Shown: positions 34,792-44,341, counted from the stretch's first letter. The stretch: 64,000 bases of DNA from Brevibacillus borstelensis (GCF_003710865.1 NZ_RHHO01000033.1:124001-188000), one strand, 5' to 3'. The notes: generated by a model not told the origin, from the letters alone. Program-made: numbers and translations.

Positions 34792-35217
34792 ATGGAGCGA
34801 ATCGAGGACTGCTTTGGTTTTTTGTTGGGAAAGGCGTACCAGAAGGTTTTCCAGCTGGAAAAAGCGCGATTGAGCGAGTACGGAGTCACTCCGGTGCAAT
34901 TTGTCCTGCTGCACGTGCTATGGGAGAAGGATGGGCAAAAAGGAGTGGAGCTGGGCACCCGGCTCCGTCTGGATGGAGCGACGATTACAGGCCTCTTGGA
35001 TCGGCTGGAGCAGATGGGCTTGATCGAGCGCAGGCCGTCTCCGACCGACCGCCGGACGAATTTGATTTACCTGACTCCGCGGGGGAGAGAATTGGAAAAG
35101 CCGCTCAACGAGATCAGCGACGAGGTAAACCGGGAGGCCATGTCCATTTTTCGGGAAGAAGAGCTTGCGATGTTGAAAAGCATGCTGACCAGGCTCGGAT
35201 TGGAGAAAGAAGCGTAA
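34792..35217 (+). CDS. MarR-family transcriptional regulator
   Basis: The 141-residue protein has the MarR winged helix, with [65 protein letters not shown], ending in the wing DRR motif. It would bind DNA as a dimer and respond to a small compound. The ATG at 34792 has GGGAGG at six bases; a longer in-frame start runs through the promoter. Two matching boxes lie in its promoter, so it probably represses itself and the MFS gene downstream. Confidence 0.9.
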   Translation: MERIEDCFGFLLGKAYQKVFQLEKARLSEYGVTPVQFVLLHVLWEKDGQKGVELGTRLRLDGATITGLLDRLEQMGLIERRPSPTDRRTNLIYLTPRGRELEKPLNEISDEVNREAMSIFREEELAMLKSMLTRLGLEKEA

Positions 35218-35356
35218 TCCATCGTCCGGATGCCCGGATGGCCTTTACGGCGAATGGACTGACTTTCGGTCTGCCGTAGGGACGGATAGATGGGCAACTC
35301 CGAGGATCGGACGCCTGAACGGCAAAGAAGCATCTTTTACAAGTGGGGAGAAGCAG

Positions 35357-36646
35357 ATGGAGAAAAAGATTCACTATGCTTGGATTGTATTGTTTGTCAC
35401 GTTTTTGGCTTTGCTGGCCGTCCAGGGCGTTCGCCTTTCCTTCGGCGCCTTTATCGAGCCGTGGGAGACCGAATTCTCGATGGACAGAGGCACGATCTCA
35501 CTCATTTCTACGCTGAGCTTCATCGTATACGGCATATCCCAGCCGGTGGTGGGCAAGCTGGTCGACCGCTTCGGCGCTCGGATGATTTTGTCAGTCAGTG
35601 CACTGCTGGTCGGGATAAGCATCGCCCTGACGTATTTTGTGACCTCGCCGTGGCAGCTTTTTCTTCTGTACGGCGTGATCGCTTCGCTCGGAGTGGGCGG
35701 GGCGTCGAACGTGGCAGCCACCGTTGTGGTGACAAACTGGTTTCAGGAAAGGCGGGGCCTCGCTTTCGGGTTGATGGAAGCCGGCTTCAGCGTCGGGCAA
35801 ATGATCGTTGTGCCAGCCTCGCTGTTTTTGATTCACTGGTATGACTGGCAGATGGCCGTCGCAGTATTGGGCGCGTTTCTGATTTTGATCGTCTTTCCCG
35901 TCCTGCTGCTTTTGCTGCGCAATCATCCTTCCGAAAAAGGTATCCAGCCGATCGGAGGCGACAGAGCTGCGGAAGGCACTGAAAACGGGACAGACGAGAG
36001 CCCAGGCGGCCAATTGGCGGAAAACGTGTTTCGCACGAGAAGATTCTGGTTTCTGATCCTGCCGTTTTTTATCTGCGGTTTTACGACGACCGGTTTGATG
36101 GATACCCACCTCATCCCGTTCGCCCAGTTGTGCGGCTTTTCCGCGGTCGTAACCGGGTCGGCGGTCAGCCTGCTCGCGGCCTTCAATACGCTGGGAACGC
36201 TGCTGTCGGGAGTGGTCGCAGACCGCTGGAGCAATAAAAAATTTCTGGCCCTCCTGTATGCGGCAAGGGCTGCAACTATCGTACTGCTGCTCGTGTTCGT
36301 CAGCGATCCCGAGCTGCTGCTGGTATTTGCCGCACATCCGTCTCTGTTGTTTTTGTTCTCCATTTCCTTCGGCCTTGTCGACTTTGCGACGGTCGCTCCC
36401 ACGCAAATGCTGGCGACGCAGTACTTCAACAAGCAGTCGCTCGGCTTCATTGTCGGCTGGCTGTTTCTCAGCCACCAGCTAGGCTCCGCGCTTGGCGCTT
36501 ACTTGCCTGGATTATTGTTTAGTCAGACTGAAAATTACAATATGTCATTCTACATTGCGGTGGTTTTGCTGGTCGGAGCTTCCGTGTTGAATCTTCTCCT
36601 TCCTGAACCCGCCCGATTCAAAAGGAATGTCGCCTCGGAGAGCTAG
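35357..36646 (+). CDS. MFS transporter, 12 TM
   Basis: The 429-residue transporter has twelve membrane helices and an acidic central loop ([19 protein letters not shown]). The family motif between helices 2 and 3 reads [13 protein letters not shown], and the second-half copy is [13 protein letters not shown]. An oxalate/formate-antiporter or monocarboxylate-type MFS is the closest type I recognise, by [18 protein letters not shown] near the start. The substrate is not known. GGGGAG precedes the ATG. It lies 139 bases after marR and is likely in its operon. Confidence 0.87.
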   Translation: MEKKIHYAWIVLFVTFLALLAVQGVRLSFGAFIEPWETEFSMDRGTISLISTLSFIVYGISQPVVGKLVDRFGARMILSVSALLVGISIALTYFVTSPWQLFLLYGVIASLGVGGASNVAATVVVTNWFQERRGLAFGLMEAGFSVGQMIVVPASLFLIHWYDWQMAVAVLGAFLILIVFPVLLLLLRNHPSEKGIQPIGGDRAAEGTENGTDESPGGQLAENVFRTRRFWFLILPFFICGFTTTGLMDTHLIPFAQLCGFSAVVTGSAVSLLAAFNTLGTLLSGVVADRWSNKKFLALLYAARAATIVLLLVFVSDPELLLVFAAHPSLLFLFSISFGLVDFATVAPTQMLATQYFNKQSLGFIVGWLFLSHQLGSALGAYLPGLLFSQTENYNMSFYIAVVLLVGASVLNLLLPEPARFKRNVASES

Positions 36647-36741
36647 AGGCTTGGAAGCCGGACATGCTCTACAGCCACAAAGAGTTGCAGAGCCCCTTTC
36701 TCAAAAAGGCGGCCTGCTCCGACAGTCTGCAAAAACAACAC

Positions 36742-36780
36742 AAAAAGCCGGCTCCCCCCTCGATACGGGGCGGAGCCGGT
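36742..36780 (-). terminator. Terminator between the MFS gene and aspA
   Basis: CCGGCTCC and GGAGCCGG, extended by C and G runs, form a strong stem. On the minus strand it is followed by TTTTTG, so it ends aspA; it may also slow transcripts from the MFS gene. Confidence 0.75.
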
Positions 36781-36841
36781 CTTCCTATTTGAAAGCATAT
36801 GGTTTACGAACGAGCTTTTCCGTTTTTGTACGGCGATCTCT

Positions 36842-38269
36842 TTAGTCTTTAAACAACAGCGAAGCGCCGGCGATTCCCGGATGGGTCATCTCGTACGGAT
36901 CGAGAATCAGATCGAGCTCTTCCTCGGTCAGAACATTGTGCTCAAGGCACAGCTCCCGCACCGATTTGCCCGTCAAAATCGCCTCGCGGGCGATGCGTGC
37001 CGCCACTTCGTATCCGAGGTGAGGGTTGACGGCGGTAATGACGCCCACGCTCTTCTCGACGTAAGCCTTCATCACTTCTTCGTTGGCACGGATGCCGTCC
37101 AGGCAGTATTCCTTGAATGCGCGGAAGGCGTTGTTCATGATGCTGATCGATTGCAGCAGGTTAAAGACAAGCACCGGCTCCATGACGTTCAGCTCCAGTT
37201 GTCCCGCTTCGGAAGCGAGGCAGATGGTGTGGTCGTTTCCGATTACCTGGAACGCCACCTGATTGACCACCTCGGCCATGACCGGATTGACTTTCCCTGG
37301 CATGATGGAGGAGCCTGGCTGACGGGCAGGCAGGGAGATTTCCCCGAGTCCGGCGCGCGGTCCGGAAGCCATCAGGCGCAGGTCGTTGGCGATTTTGGAC
37401 ATGTTGATCATGCACACCTTGAGGGCCGCGGACACTTCTGTGTAAGCATCCGTGTTTTGCGTGGCGTCGACCAGATCGGATGCGCCTTTGATCGGCAGGC
37501 CTGTGATCGAAGCCAGATGCTTGATGACACTCTCGATATAGCGCGGCTCCGCATTCAAGCCGGTTCCCACGGCAGTCGCGCCCATGTTTACTTCGTACAG
37601 ATGCTGGCGGGAGCCGGAGATTCGCAGGATGTCCCGGGACAGCACTTTGCGGTACGCTTCAAATTCTTGGCCCAGACGGATCGGAACCGCGTCCTGCAGA
37701 TGGGTTCTGCCCATTTTGATAACGCTGTCAAATTCTTTCGCTTTTTGCGAGAACGACTCCTGCAGGCTATCCATCGTCGCGAGTAGCTGGTCCAGCATCA
37801 TCAGTACGGAAATGTGGATCGCAGTCGGGAAAGCGTCATTCGTAGACTGGGACATGTTCACGTGCGTATTCGGGCTGACCTGGAAGTAGTCGCCTTTTTC
37901 AAAGCCGAGAATCTCCAATGCACGGTTGGCGATGACTTCGTTGGCGTTCATATTGATCGAGGTTCCGGCGCCGCCCTGAATCGGATCGACGATAAACTGG
38001 TCGTGCAGATTGCCATCGATAATCTCTTGTGCCGCCTGAACGATCGCTTCTCCGATGCGGCGGTTGAGCTGGCCCGTTTCCATATTGGCAAGTGCTGCCG
38101 CTTTTTTTACCATCGCCATCGCCTTGATCAGCGATTCGTGGATTCGATATCCGGTGATCGGGAAGTTTTCCAGGGCACGAAGCGTTTGTACACCGTAGTA
38201 GGCGTGTTTCGGCACTTCTTTTTCGCCGAGGAAGTCTTTTTCTACCCGTTTGGTTACTGCTGTATCCAT
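36842..38269 (-). CDS. aspA: Aspartate ammonia-lyase (aspartase)
   Basis: The 475-residue enzyme belongs to the fumarase/aspartase superfamily and converts aspartate to fumarate and ammonia in the cytoplasm. The signature loop GSSIMPGKVNP is present, as are GGAGTSINMNANEVIANRA, SQSTNDAFPTA and GRTHLQDAVPIRLGQEF. GYRIHESLI near the N-terminus and the length favour aspartase over fumarase. The ATG at 38269 has GGAG upstream. The frame stays open for more than 2 kb upstream on this strand, opposite the sigma-54 activator, but that part is an artefact. A palindrome lies in its promoter area. Confidence 0.92.
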   Translation of the reverse strand: MDTAVTKRVEKDFLGEKEVPKHAYYGVQTLRALENFPITGYRIHESLIKAMAMVKKAAALANMETGQLNRRIGEAIVQAAQEIIDGNLHDQFIVDPIQGGAGTSINMNANEVIANRALEILGFEKGDYFQVSPNTHVNMSQSTNDAFPTAIHISVLMMLDQLLATMDSLQESFSQKAKEFDSVIKMGRTHLQDAVPIRLGQEFEAYRKVLSRDILRISGSRQHLYEVNMGATAVGTGLNAEPRYIESVIKHLASITGLPIKGASDLVDATQNTDAYTEVSAALKVCMINMSKIANDLRLMASGPRAGLGEISLPARQPGSSIMPGKVNPVMAEVVNQVAFQVIGNDHTICLASEAGQLELNVMEPVLVFNLLQSISIMNNAFRAFKEYCLDGIRANEEVMKAYVEKSVGVITAVNPHLGYEVAARIAREAILTGKSVRELCLEHNVLTEEELDLILDPYEMTHPGIAGASLLFKD

Positions 38270-38293
38270 GTGTATACAACTCCTACAGGATAT

Positions 38294-38330
38294 TTTTGAT
38301 GTTAAACAACGTTGTTTACTTTCATCAAAA
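38294..38330. promoter_or_regulatory. Nested palindromes upstream of aspA
   Basis: TAAACAACGTTGTTTA (38303-38318) is a perfect 16-base palindrome. It is framed by TTTTGATG (38294-38301) and CATCAAAA (38323-38330). The block lies about 25-60 bases upstream of the aspA start and 125 before the divergent activator gene; a repressor site is likely. Confidence 0.6.
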
Positions 38331-38455
38331 TCGTAACATAGTTTCAAAGAAAGAAGTAGCTTTAAATCAATTGAACGAACGAATCGAAATGATTGTAGAA
38401 CCCGATCAGTGTTGATAAGATGGGATAAATCTTTGTGAACAAGGAGGCGGACCGC

Positions 38456-39976
38456 ATGCATCGGGTTGAGCTGCTGCAGGAGATCACGTATATTGACGGA
38501 ATTACGATCATCGATACGTCGGGAACGATCCTCTTTTCGGTGAAATTCAACCCCCGCTTCGCATCCGGGAGCGAGAAGACGGATGAAATCGTCGGGGAAA
38601 ATCTGTTTACTTCCTTTCCTATGCTGAATGAACAAACAAGTACACTCTACCATGCGCTGAAAACGGGGCGTCCGACTTTTCGCAAGCGTCAGGAAATCAT
38701 TGATTTTACCGGTAAAAAAATCGAAACGACCAATGTTACGCTGCCGATCAAGACAAACGGGCGGGTGATCGGGGCGATTGAGCTGTCCAAGGATATCAGC
38801 AAGCGGGGGGAGCCGGTAGACGAGCTGATCGAACTGGACGCCAGCCTGTTCATACCAAGCAAAGCGGAGCAAGCGAATATCCAGCCGGAAGGAGCCAGAT
38901 ACACGCTGGACGATATCGTGACGGGCAACGAGCAAATGCTGGAGCTGAAGAGGCAAGCAAAGAAAATGGCTCGCGGCCGCTCGCCGCTTTGCCTGTTCGG
39001 TGAGACGGGCACGGGGAAGGAGCTGTTCGCCCAGGCCCTGCATCATGCAAGCGGCCGCTCGCACAAGCCTTTTATCGCCCAGAACTGTGCGGCCATTCCC
39101 GAAAGCCTGATGGAGAGCATCCTGTTCGGGACGAAGAAAGGCAGCTTTACCGGGGCGGAGGACAATCCGGGGCTGTTCGAGCTGGCCGATGGCGGCACGA
39201 TTTTTCTCGACGAATTCAACTCGATGCCCCATTCCCTGCAGGCAAAATTGCTGCGTGTGCTGGAGGATGGCCTCATCCGAAGACTGGGGGACAAGCATGT
39301 CCGCAAAGTAGACGTGCGGGTGATCGCTGCCACCAACAAGCATCCCCGTCAGTGCGTCAAGGATGGACAGCTCCGCCCAGACCTGTACTACCGGCTGTGC
39401 GTGATGGCCTTGCACCTGCCGCCGCTGCGCGAGCGGCCCGAGGATATCGAGCTGCTCCTGCCCTATTTTATCAACAAGTACAACCATCTGATGGGCAAAA
39501 GCGTCCGCCACATCGCCAAAGGCGTGTACGAGTATTTGCAGATGCACGATTGGCCGGGGAATATCCGGGAGTTTGAATACGTCGTCGAATTTGCCCTGCA
39601 GCTCAAGGAAGACGGTGACGAAACGCTTCAACGCAGCGATTTGGAGCCGATCATGAACCACCTGAGGGACGAGCAGGCACCCGAACAGACAGCCGCTTCG
39701 GAAGGAAAAGCGTGGGGAGCAACAATTGGAGAGGATTACGGGGAAGTGACGGGAGCAGGCGAGGGCCAGGAAAAACAGGAGGCACAGGAAGCACAGGAAG
39801 CACAGGAAGAACAAGATGAGCTTGTGCCTCTCAAGGAAGCGGTCGCTTCTCTGGAAACGCGGCTGATCCGGCGAGCGCTGGCGAAAACAGGGGGAAATGT
39901 CTCGAAAGCGGCACTTTTGCTGAACATTCCCCGGCAGTCGCTGCAAAACAAAATCCGCGACTATGAAATCAAATAG
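38456..39976 (+). CDS. Sigma-54-dependent transcriptional activator
   Basis: The 506-residue activator has an N-terminal PAS-like sensor (about 1-130; DGITIIDTSGTILFSVKFNPRF). The AAA+ domain (about 155-390) has Walker A GETGTGKE, the sigma-54 contact loop written GSFTGA instead of GAFTGA, and Walker B GGTIFLDE. A Fis-type helix-turn-helix ends the protein (NVSKAALLLNIPRQSLQNKIRDYEI). A linker with QEA repeats separates the last two. AAGGAGG stands before the ATG at 38456. It resembles RocR-type regulators. A -24/-12 promoter stands ahead of the next gene, ald. Confidence 0.92.
   Translation: MHRVELLQEITYIDGITIIDTSGTILFSVKFNPRFASGSEKTDEIVGENLFTSFPMLNEQTSTLYHALKTGRPTFRKRQEIIDFTGKKIETTNVTLPIKTNGRVIGAIELSKDISKRGEPVDELIELDASLFIPSKAEQANIQPEGARYTLDDIVTGNEQMLELKRQAKKMARGRSPLCLFGETGTGKELFAQALHHASGRSHKPFIAQNCAAIPESLMESILFGTKKGSFTGAEDNPGLFELADGGTIFLDEFNSMPHSLQAKLLRVLEDGLIRRLGDKHVRKVDVRVIAATNKHPRQCVKDGQLRPDLYYRLCVMALHLPPLRERPEDIELLLPYFINKYNHLMGKSVRHIAKGVYEYLQMHDWPGNIREFEYVVEFALQLKEDGDETLQRSDLEPIMNHLRDEQAPEQTAASEGKAWGATIGEDYGEVTGAGEGQEKQEAQEAQEAQEEQDELVPLKEAVASLETRLIRRALAKTGGNVSKAALLLNIPRQSLQNKIRDYEIK
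39782..39808 (+). repeat. In-frame 9-bp repeat encoding Gln-Glu-Ala
   Basis: GCACAGGAA occurs three times in tandem in the linker of the sigma-54 activator, giving (AQE)3. Copy number may vary between strains. Confidence 0.7.
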
Positions 39977-40160
39977 CAGTAAAAACGGGGCTCCAATCGA
40001 TTTTCTGCCAATTTTGCTTCTGCCCAAAAACGTACAAAGAAGTGCCCGAAAATTAACACGCTGTGCGAATGAAACTGGAATTTTCCTTTCGATAGATGGT
40101 GTATCCTCCCGAAAAAGGAGAGATGCCCGTCTTTTTTTTGAGAATATTCCACAAAATGGC

Positions 40161-40176
40161 TGGCATGGTCCTTGCT
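40161..40176 (+). promoter_or_regulatory. Sigma-54 (-24/-12) promoter of ald-nhaC
   Basis: TGGCATGGTCCTTGCT matches the consensus, with GG and GC exactly ten bases apart. It lies 48 bases upstream of the ald start codon. Confidence 0.8.
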
Positions 40177-40223
40177 TTGAGAAGACGGCATCATTGCATT
40201 TGCAAACAAGGAGGATGCCTTCC

Positions 40224-41333
40224 ATGATTATCGGAACGTTTAAAGAATTGAAGCCGGGGGAGTCGCGCGTCGTGCTTACCCCGACGGAAGTGGCCGAATT
40301 GACCGGCGGCGGCCACACCGTCCTGATCGGCAAAGGGACAGGCGAAAATGCCGGGTTTCCCGATCAGTCCTATGCCGAAGCGGGCGCCGAGCTGAGAGAC
40401 GGCATGGAGGAAATCTACGCCGAAGCGGAGCTGATCGTAAAGGTAAAAGAGATTTTGCCGGAGGAATACCACCTGCTGCGGGAAGGACAAATCCTGTTTA
40501 CTTGCCTTCATCCCGCTGCCAACCGGGAAGAGGTGAATGTACTGCTGGACAAAAAGGTCATCGCCTTTACCGCCGAGGATACGCATCAGTACGGCTCTCC
40601 CAATGGAGAAGTGGCTGGAAAGCTGGGAGCGCTCTGGGGCGCCCATTATTTGCTTAGCGTGAATGGCGGGATGGGCAAGCTTGTCGGCGGCATCGGAGGC
40701 GTACCCGGCATCCAGGCGCTCGTCATCGGTGCGGGAATTGTCGGACGCAGCGCAGCCAATGTCCTCTCCTCGCTTGGAGCTCGGGTAACAATGATGGACG
40801 TGAATATCGGCGTCCTTCGGGAAGCGCAGTATTTGCTGCCAAAAGGGGTAGACACGATGTTTTCCAACCGGAGCAACATCCGCCAGGTGCTGCCTCACGT
40901 CGATTTGGTGATGAACTGCGTCAAATGGCCAAAGCACCGCAAGGACCATCTGATCACACGCGATATGCTGCAGCTCATGCGCAAAAAGGCGGTTATCGTC
41001 GACATTAGCGCAGACGTCGGCGGAGCAGTGGAGACATACAGACCGACGACGTACGAGGAGCCTGTCTATGAAGTCGACGGCATTATCCACTTCGGCGTCG
41101 ACAACATTCCGGGCGCTGCCCCTCATACGACTTCGATTGCTTATGCGGCATCCGTATTTCCGCACATCAAGTCGATTGCCGACCACGGAGCGGACGAGGC
41201 AGCTCGTCGCAATCCGTATCTGCGCCGGGGATTGACGTCGTACAAAGGGATATTGACTCATGAGGAAACCGCTTTGATCCAGCAGCGCGAGCGTACGACA
41301 GCAGAAGAACTGCTCGGCTTGCCGGCGAAATAG
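40224..41333 (+). CDS. ald: Alanine dehydrogenase
   Basis: The 369-residue enzyme oxidises L-alanine to pyruvate and ammonia with NAD. It opens with the family MIIGTFKELKPGESRVVLTPTEV. The active-site lysine is in KVKEILPEE and the histidine in TCLHPAAN. The NAD fold reads VIGAGIVGRSAANVLSSLGARVTMMD. The ATG at 40224 is preceded by AAGGAGG; an in-frame upstream extension lies in the promoter. The -24/-12 promoter suggests control by the sigma-54 activator encoded just upstream. NhaC follows after 39 bases. Confidence 0.94.
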   Translation: MIIGTFKELKPGESRVVLTPTEVAELTGGGHTVLIGKGTGENAGFPDQSYAEAGAELRDGMEEIYAEAELIVKVKEILPEEYHLLREGQILFTCLHPAANREEVNVLLDKKVIAFTAEDTHQYGSPNGEVAGKLGALWGAHYLLSVNGGMGKLVGGIGGVPGIQALVIGAGIVGRSAANVLSSLGARVTMMDVNIGVLREAQYLLPKGVDTMFSNRSNIRQVLPHVDLVMNCVKWPKHRKDHLITRDMLQLMRKKAVIVDISADVGGAVETYRPTTYEEPVYEVDGIIHFGVDNIPGAAPHTTSIAYAASVFPHIKSIADHGADEAARRNPYLRRGLTSYKGILTHEETALIQQRERTTAEELLGLPAK

Positions 41334-41372
41334 CATTTACAAACAAAAGGAAAAAAGGGGGAAGTGCTGTCT

Positions 41373-42788
41373 ATGGAGGCGACAGAAGCAGTTCATCTCG
41401 GCATCATTTCGCTGGTTCCCGCGACGGTCTCTGTCATTCTCGCGTTTTGGACAAGAAATACCGTGTTTTCGCTTGCAGTAGCCTGTTTTCTCGGCATCCT
41501 GCTGTCGGGACAAGGCCTGATGGGATTTCCCGCCTTGCTGAAAACCGCGCTCGGTACGACCAGCTTTTCCGGACTGTTGCTCCTGGAGCTGTTTATCGGC
41601 GTGATGATCGCATTTTTCCAGCGGACCGGAGCGATCCAGAATGTAACACTGATGCTGGAGCGCAGGCGGTTCACACGTGTGAAAACACAGCTTGTCGCCT
41701 GGTTTTTGGGCATGTTCGTGTTCTTCAGCGACTATTTCAGCCCGCTGTTTGTCGGCTCGACGATGCGCAATCTGGCTGACAAGGCGAGAATCTCCCGGGA
41801 AAAGCTGGCCTATATCGCCGACTCCACCTCGGCGCCGGTCAGCGTGCTGGTGCCGATTACGGGCTGGGCGGCCTACTTTACCGGCCTGCTGATCGGCGTC
41901 GGCACCATCGCCAATGAAGCAGACGCCATGTCCCTGTTCTTAAAGACCATCCCGTTCAACTTTTACGCCATCCTGTCGGTTCTCTTCGTCGGTTTGCTTG
42001 CGCTCCGCGTCATTCCGGAATTTGGCCCGATGAAAAAGGCGGAGAAACGGGCATTGGAGGAAGGGAAGGTGCTTCGCGACGGCGCAGACCCGCTGATGGG
42101 CTCGGAGCTGACCGACACGCCTCCTTACGAGGGAATCAAGACAAATGTGTTCCTGAATTTCATCCTGCCGGTGATCATCGTCATCTCTATCGCCGTCGGC
42201 ACCTTTATGACCATGAAGTCGGCCAAAACGATGGAAGCCTTTTTGGCGGCAGCGGTCATACTCGGCATTATCATGCGTATTCAAGGGGTGCCGTTTGCCG
42301 ACATCATGAAGACGGCGACAGCGGGGATGAAAGGCGTCATGCCGGCCATTCTCGTTCTGGCTTTTGCCTTTTCGCTCAACCAGCTCAGCAAAGACATGGG
42401 GACAGCCCACTACATCATTTCCGTCACGGAAGGCTGGCTCACTCCTCATTTGCTGCCGTTCCTGATTTTTATTACCTGCGCCGTCACTTCCTTTGCCACC
42501 GGGACCTCGTGGGGCACCTTCGCCATCGTCATGCCGCTGGCCGCTCCGCTCGCTTTCACCTTTTCCGGCGGAGAGGTTTCCATTCTGGTCGTCGCCACGA
42601 TTGCAGCAGTCGCCGGGGGAGGCGTCTTCGGGGACCACTGCTCGCCGCTGTCCGACACATCGGTCCTCGCCTCCACAGGAGCGGCTTCTGACCACATCGA
42701 CCACGTCAAGACGCAGCTTCCGTACGCGCTGACAGTCGCGGTCATCTCGGCTTTGCTGTATCTGGTGATCGGGTTTGTGTTTGTGTAG
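41373..42788 (+). CDS. NhaC-family Na+/H+ antiporter-like transporter
   Basis: The 471-residue protein has about twelve membrane helices and NhaC-family blocks: ADSTSAPVSVLVPITGWAAYF, GTSWGTFAIVMPLAAPLAF and GGGVFGDHCSPLSDTSVLASTGA. Members exchange protons, sodium or charged amino-acid-derived substrates. Its place behind alanine dehydrogenase suggests a role in amino-acid catabolism, such as exchange or uptake of alanine or aspartate; this is inference. The ATG at 41373 is preferred over a GTG nine bases earlier that crowds the AAAGGGGGA site. A terminator closes the operon. Confidence 0.87.
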   Translation: MEATEAVHLGIISLVPATVSVILAFWTRNTVFSLAVACFLGILLSGQGLMGFPALLKTALGTTSFSGLLLLELFIGVMIAFFQRTGAIQNVTLMLERRRFTRVKTQLVAWFLGMFVFFSDYFSPLFVGSTMRNLADKARISREKLAYIADSTSAPVSVLVPITGWAAYFTGLLIGVGTIANEADAMSLFLKTIPFNFYAILSVLFVGLLALRVIPEFGPMKKAEKRALEEGKVLRDGADPLMGSELTDTPPYEGIKTNVFLNFILPVIIVISIAVGTFMTMKSAKTMEAFLAAAVILGIIMRIQGVPFADIMKTATAGMKGVMPAILVLAFAFSLNQLSKDMGTAHYIISVTEGWLTPHLLPFLIFITCAVTSFATGTSWGTFAIVMPLAAPLAFTFSGGEVSILVVATIAAVAGGGVFGDHCSPLSDTSVLASTGAASDHIDHVKTQLPYALTVAVISALLYLVIGFVFV

Positions 42789-42844
42789 AGCGGGTGATTG
42801 CCGTTTGTGGGTAAGATCAAACAGTTAAATGCGCACCAAAAAAA

Positions 42845-42872
42845 CCGGAGGGTATTCCTCCGGCTTTTCTTT
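42845..42872 (+). terminator. Rho-independent terminator of ald-nhaC
   Basis: CCGGAGG pairs with CCTCCGG around a short loop, then CTTTTCTTTT. Confidence 0.8.
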
Positions 42873-43025
42873 TGGCAGGAAGAAAGCTGTGCATTGATAA
42901 TCCAACACCCTCTCACAAATGTTCTCCTCATTTATATAGTCGAACGGAGCCAAGCTCCGGTTCATGAATTTTTTGCAAGGCACGTTGACATGAGCTGATC
43001 AAATGATTTAGACTAAAACTGAAAA

Positions 43026-43058
43026 AGTTAAAAGTATTAACTATTAAACGTTTTAATA
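43026..43058. promoter_or_regulatory. Two inverted repeats upstream of marR-SDR
   Basis: AGTTAA and TTAACT (43026-43042) have perfect arms with a five-base centre. TATTAAAC and GTTTTAATA (43042-43058) form a second, near-perfect one. They adjoin and lie just before the MarR gene, fitting autoregulation. Confidence 0.55.
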
Positions 43059-43083
43059 AACTAGGGAGATGGTATAGCCTGCC

Positions 43084-43521
43084 ATGGATGTAAAACAGTC
43101 ACTATCCAAACAGTTTTCCATCATGATGCACAAGTTTATCGTGGCCTATGGCAAGGCCCTCGACCCGGATATTTCCGGTTCTCAGGTGTATATGCTGGAG
43201 ATCTTGCAGGACGAGGGAACAAAAAAGAGCTCGGATGTGGCGGCACAACTGGAGATCAGTCTTCCAGCCGTTACGAATCTGGCCAACAAGCTGGTCAAAA
43301 AAGGGTATATCAAACGATCTGTCTCCGCAGAGGATCGCCGGGTAACGCTCCTCGAGATCACACCGACCGGGTCGGACGTTTTGAAGCGGATTCTGGACAA
43401 GTACCATCATTTGACGGAAACGCTTTGGAGCGGCTTTGCTCCCGAGGAATTGACGCAGCTTCTGCAGCACTACGAAAAAATGGTTGCCAACCTCAAGCAT
43501 TACCAACCTGACAAGGAGTGA
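43084..43521 (+). CDS. MarR-family transcriptional regulator
   Basis: The 145-residue protein shows the MarR winged helix: SGSQVYMLEILQDEGTKKSSDVAAQLEISLPAVTNLANKLVKKGYIKRSVSAEDRRVTLLEIT, with the wing DRR. The ribosome site GGGAG is about 15 bases from the ATG, further than usual. The SDR gene starts six bases after its stop, so the two are in one operon. Inverted repeats in the promoter suggest that it represses this operon and responds to a compound handled by the SDR enzyme. Confidence 0.88.
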   Translation: MDVKQSLSKQFSIMMHKFIVAYGKALDPDISGSQVYMLEILQDEGTKKSSDVAAQLEISLPAVTNLANKLVKKGYIKRSVSAEDRRVTLLEITPTGSDVLKRILDKYHHLTETLWSGFAPEELTQLLQHYEKMVANLKHYQPDKE

Positions 43522-43527
43522 AATGAC

Positions 43528-44283
43528 ATGACAACACAACAACAAGTAGCTGTAATCACTGGTGCAGGGAGCGGCATGGGCCGCGCGACTTCGATCAAGC
43601 TGGCCGAGCTCGGCTATCGCCTGGTACTGGTCGATTTCAACGAGCAGTTCGGTGAAGAAACGCTCGCGCTCGTAAAGGAAAAAGGCGCAGAAGCGATCTT
43701 CGTAAAAGCAAACGTGGCCGAAAGCGCCGATGTGCAAAACTATGTCAATCAAGCGGTCGAGACGTTCGGCCGGATCGATGTCTTTTTCAACAACGCGGGA
43801 ATCATCCAAAAACCGTACCTGTTCGCAGATATTCCGGATTCCGAGTTTGACCGCATTTTCGCCGTAAACACCAAAGGCGTGTTCCTCGGCATGAAATACG
43901 TCATCAAAGTAATGGAAAAGCAAGGCTCCGGCGTGATCATCAACACGGCATCCACGGCAGGCGTGAAGCCCGAGCACAGCCTGGGCGTTTACTCCGCTTC
44001 CAAGCACGCAGTCGTCAGCCTGACCAAGTCCGCTGCGATGGAATACGCGAAAACCGGCGTCCGCATCAATGCCATCTGCCCTGGCGGCGTAGCGACCAAC
44101 CTGGTAGCCGGTTTTGAGCAAACGATCAAAGAAACCGGAAATGTTCCGGAAATCCAATTCCCGCGCATCGGCTACATGGCTGATCCGAATCAAATCGCGA
44201 GTGTGGTCGCTTTCATGGCTTCCCCGGGCGCGTCCTACATGACAGGCTCTATCGTCGTTGTTGACGGTGGTCTCACGCTGTAA
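43528..44283 (+). CDS. SDR-family NAD(P)-dependent oxidoreductase
   Basis: The 251-residue enzyme has all classic short-chain dehydrogenase motifs: TGAGSGMG for the dinucleotide near residue 11, NNAG, an active-site Ser in NTASTAG and the catalytic YSASK. It ends TGSIVVVDGG, as in most family members. Asp in LVLVDFN after the second strand favours NAD over NADP. The substrate is unknown. AAGGAG precedes the ATG. It is cotranscribed with the MarR gene and closed by a terminator. Confidence 0.9.
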   Translation: MTTQQQVAVITGAGSGMGRATSIKLAELGYRLVLVDFNEQFGEETLALVKEKGAEAIFVKANVAESADVQNYVNQAVETFGRIDVFFNNAGIIQKPYLFADIPDSEFDRIFAVNTKGVFLGMKYVIKVMEKQGSGVIINTASTAGVKPEHSLGVYSASKHAVVSLTKSAAMEYAKTGVRINAICPGGVATNLVAGFEQTIKETGNVPEIQFPRIGYMADPNQIASVVAFMASPGASYMTGSIVVVDGGLTL

Positions 44284-44341
44284 GCGGCTGTTTCCGCGAT
44301 CGAACACCATTTGTCAAAACCTGTTTATGCCAACTAGCCGA

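Noticed and set aside
38270-40333. The aspA reading frame stays open for over 2 kb upstream on the minus strand, making an apparent 1163-codon protein.
   Set aside because: The added part is the antisense of the sigma-54 activator and lacks any domain; aspA has its own start, ribosome site and normal length. Open antisense frames are common in GC-rich coding DNA.
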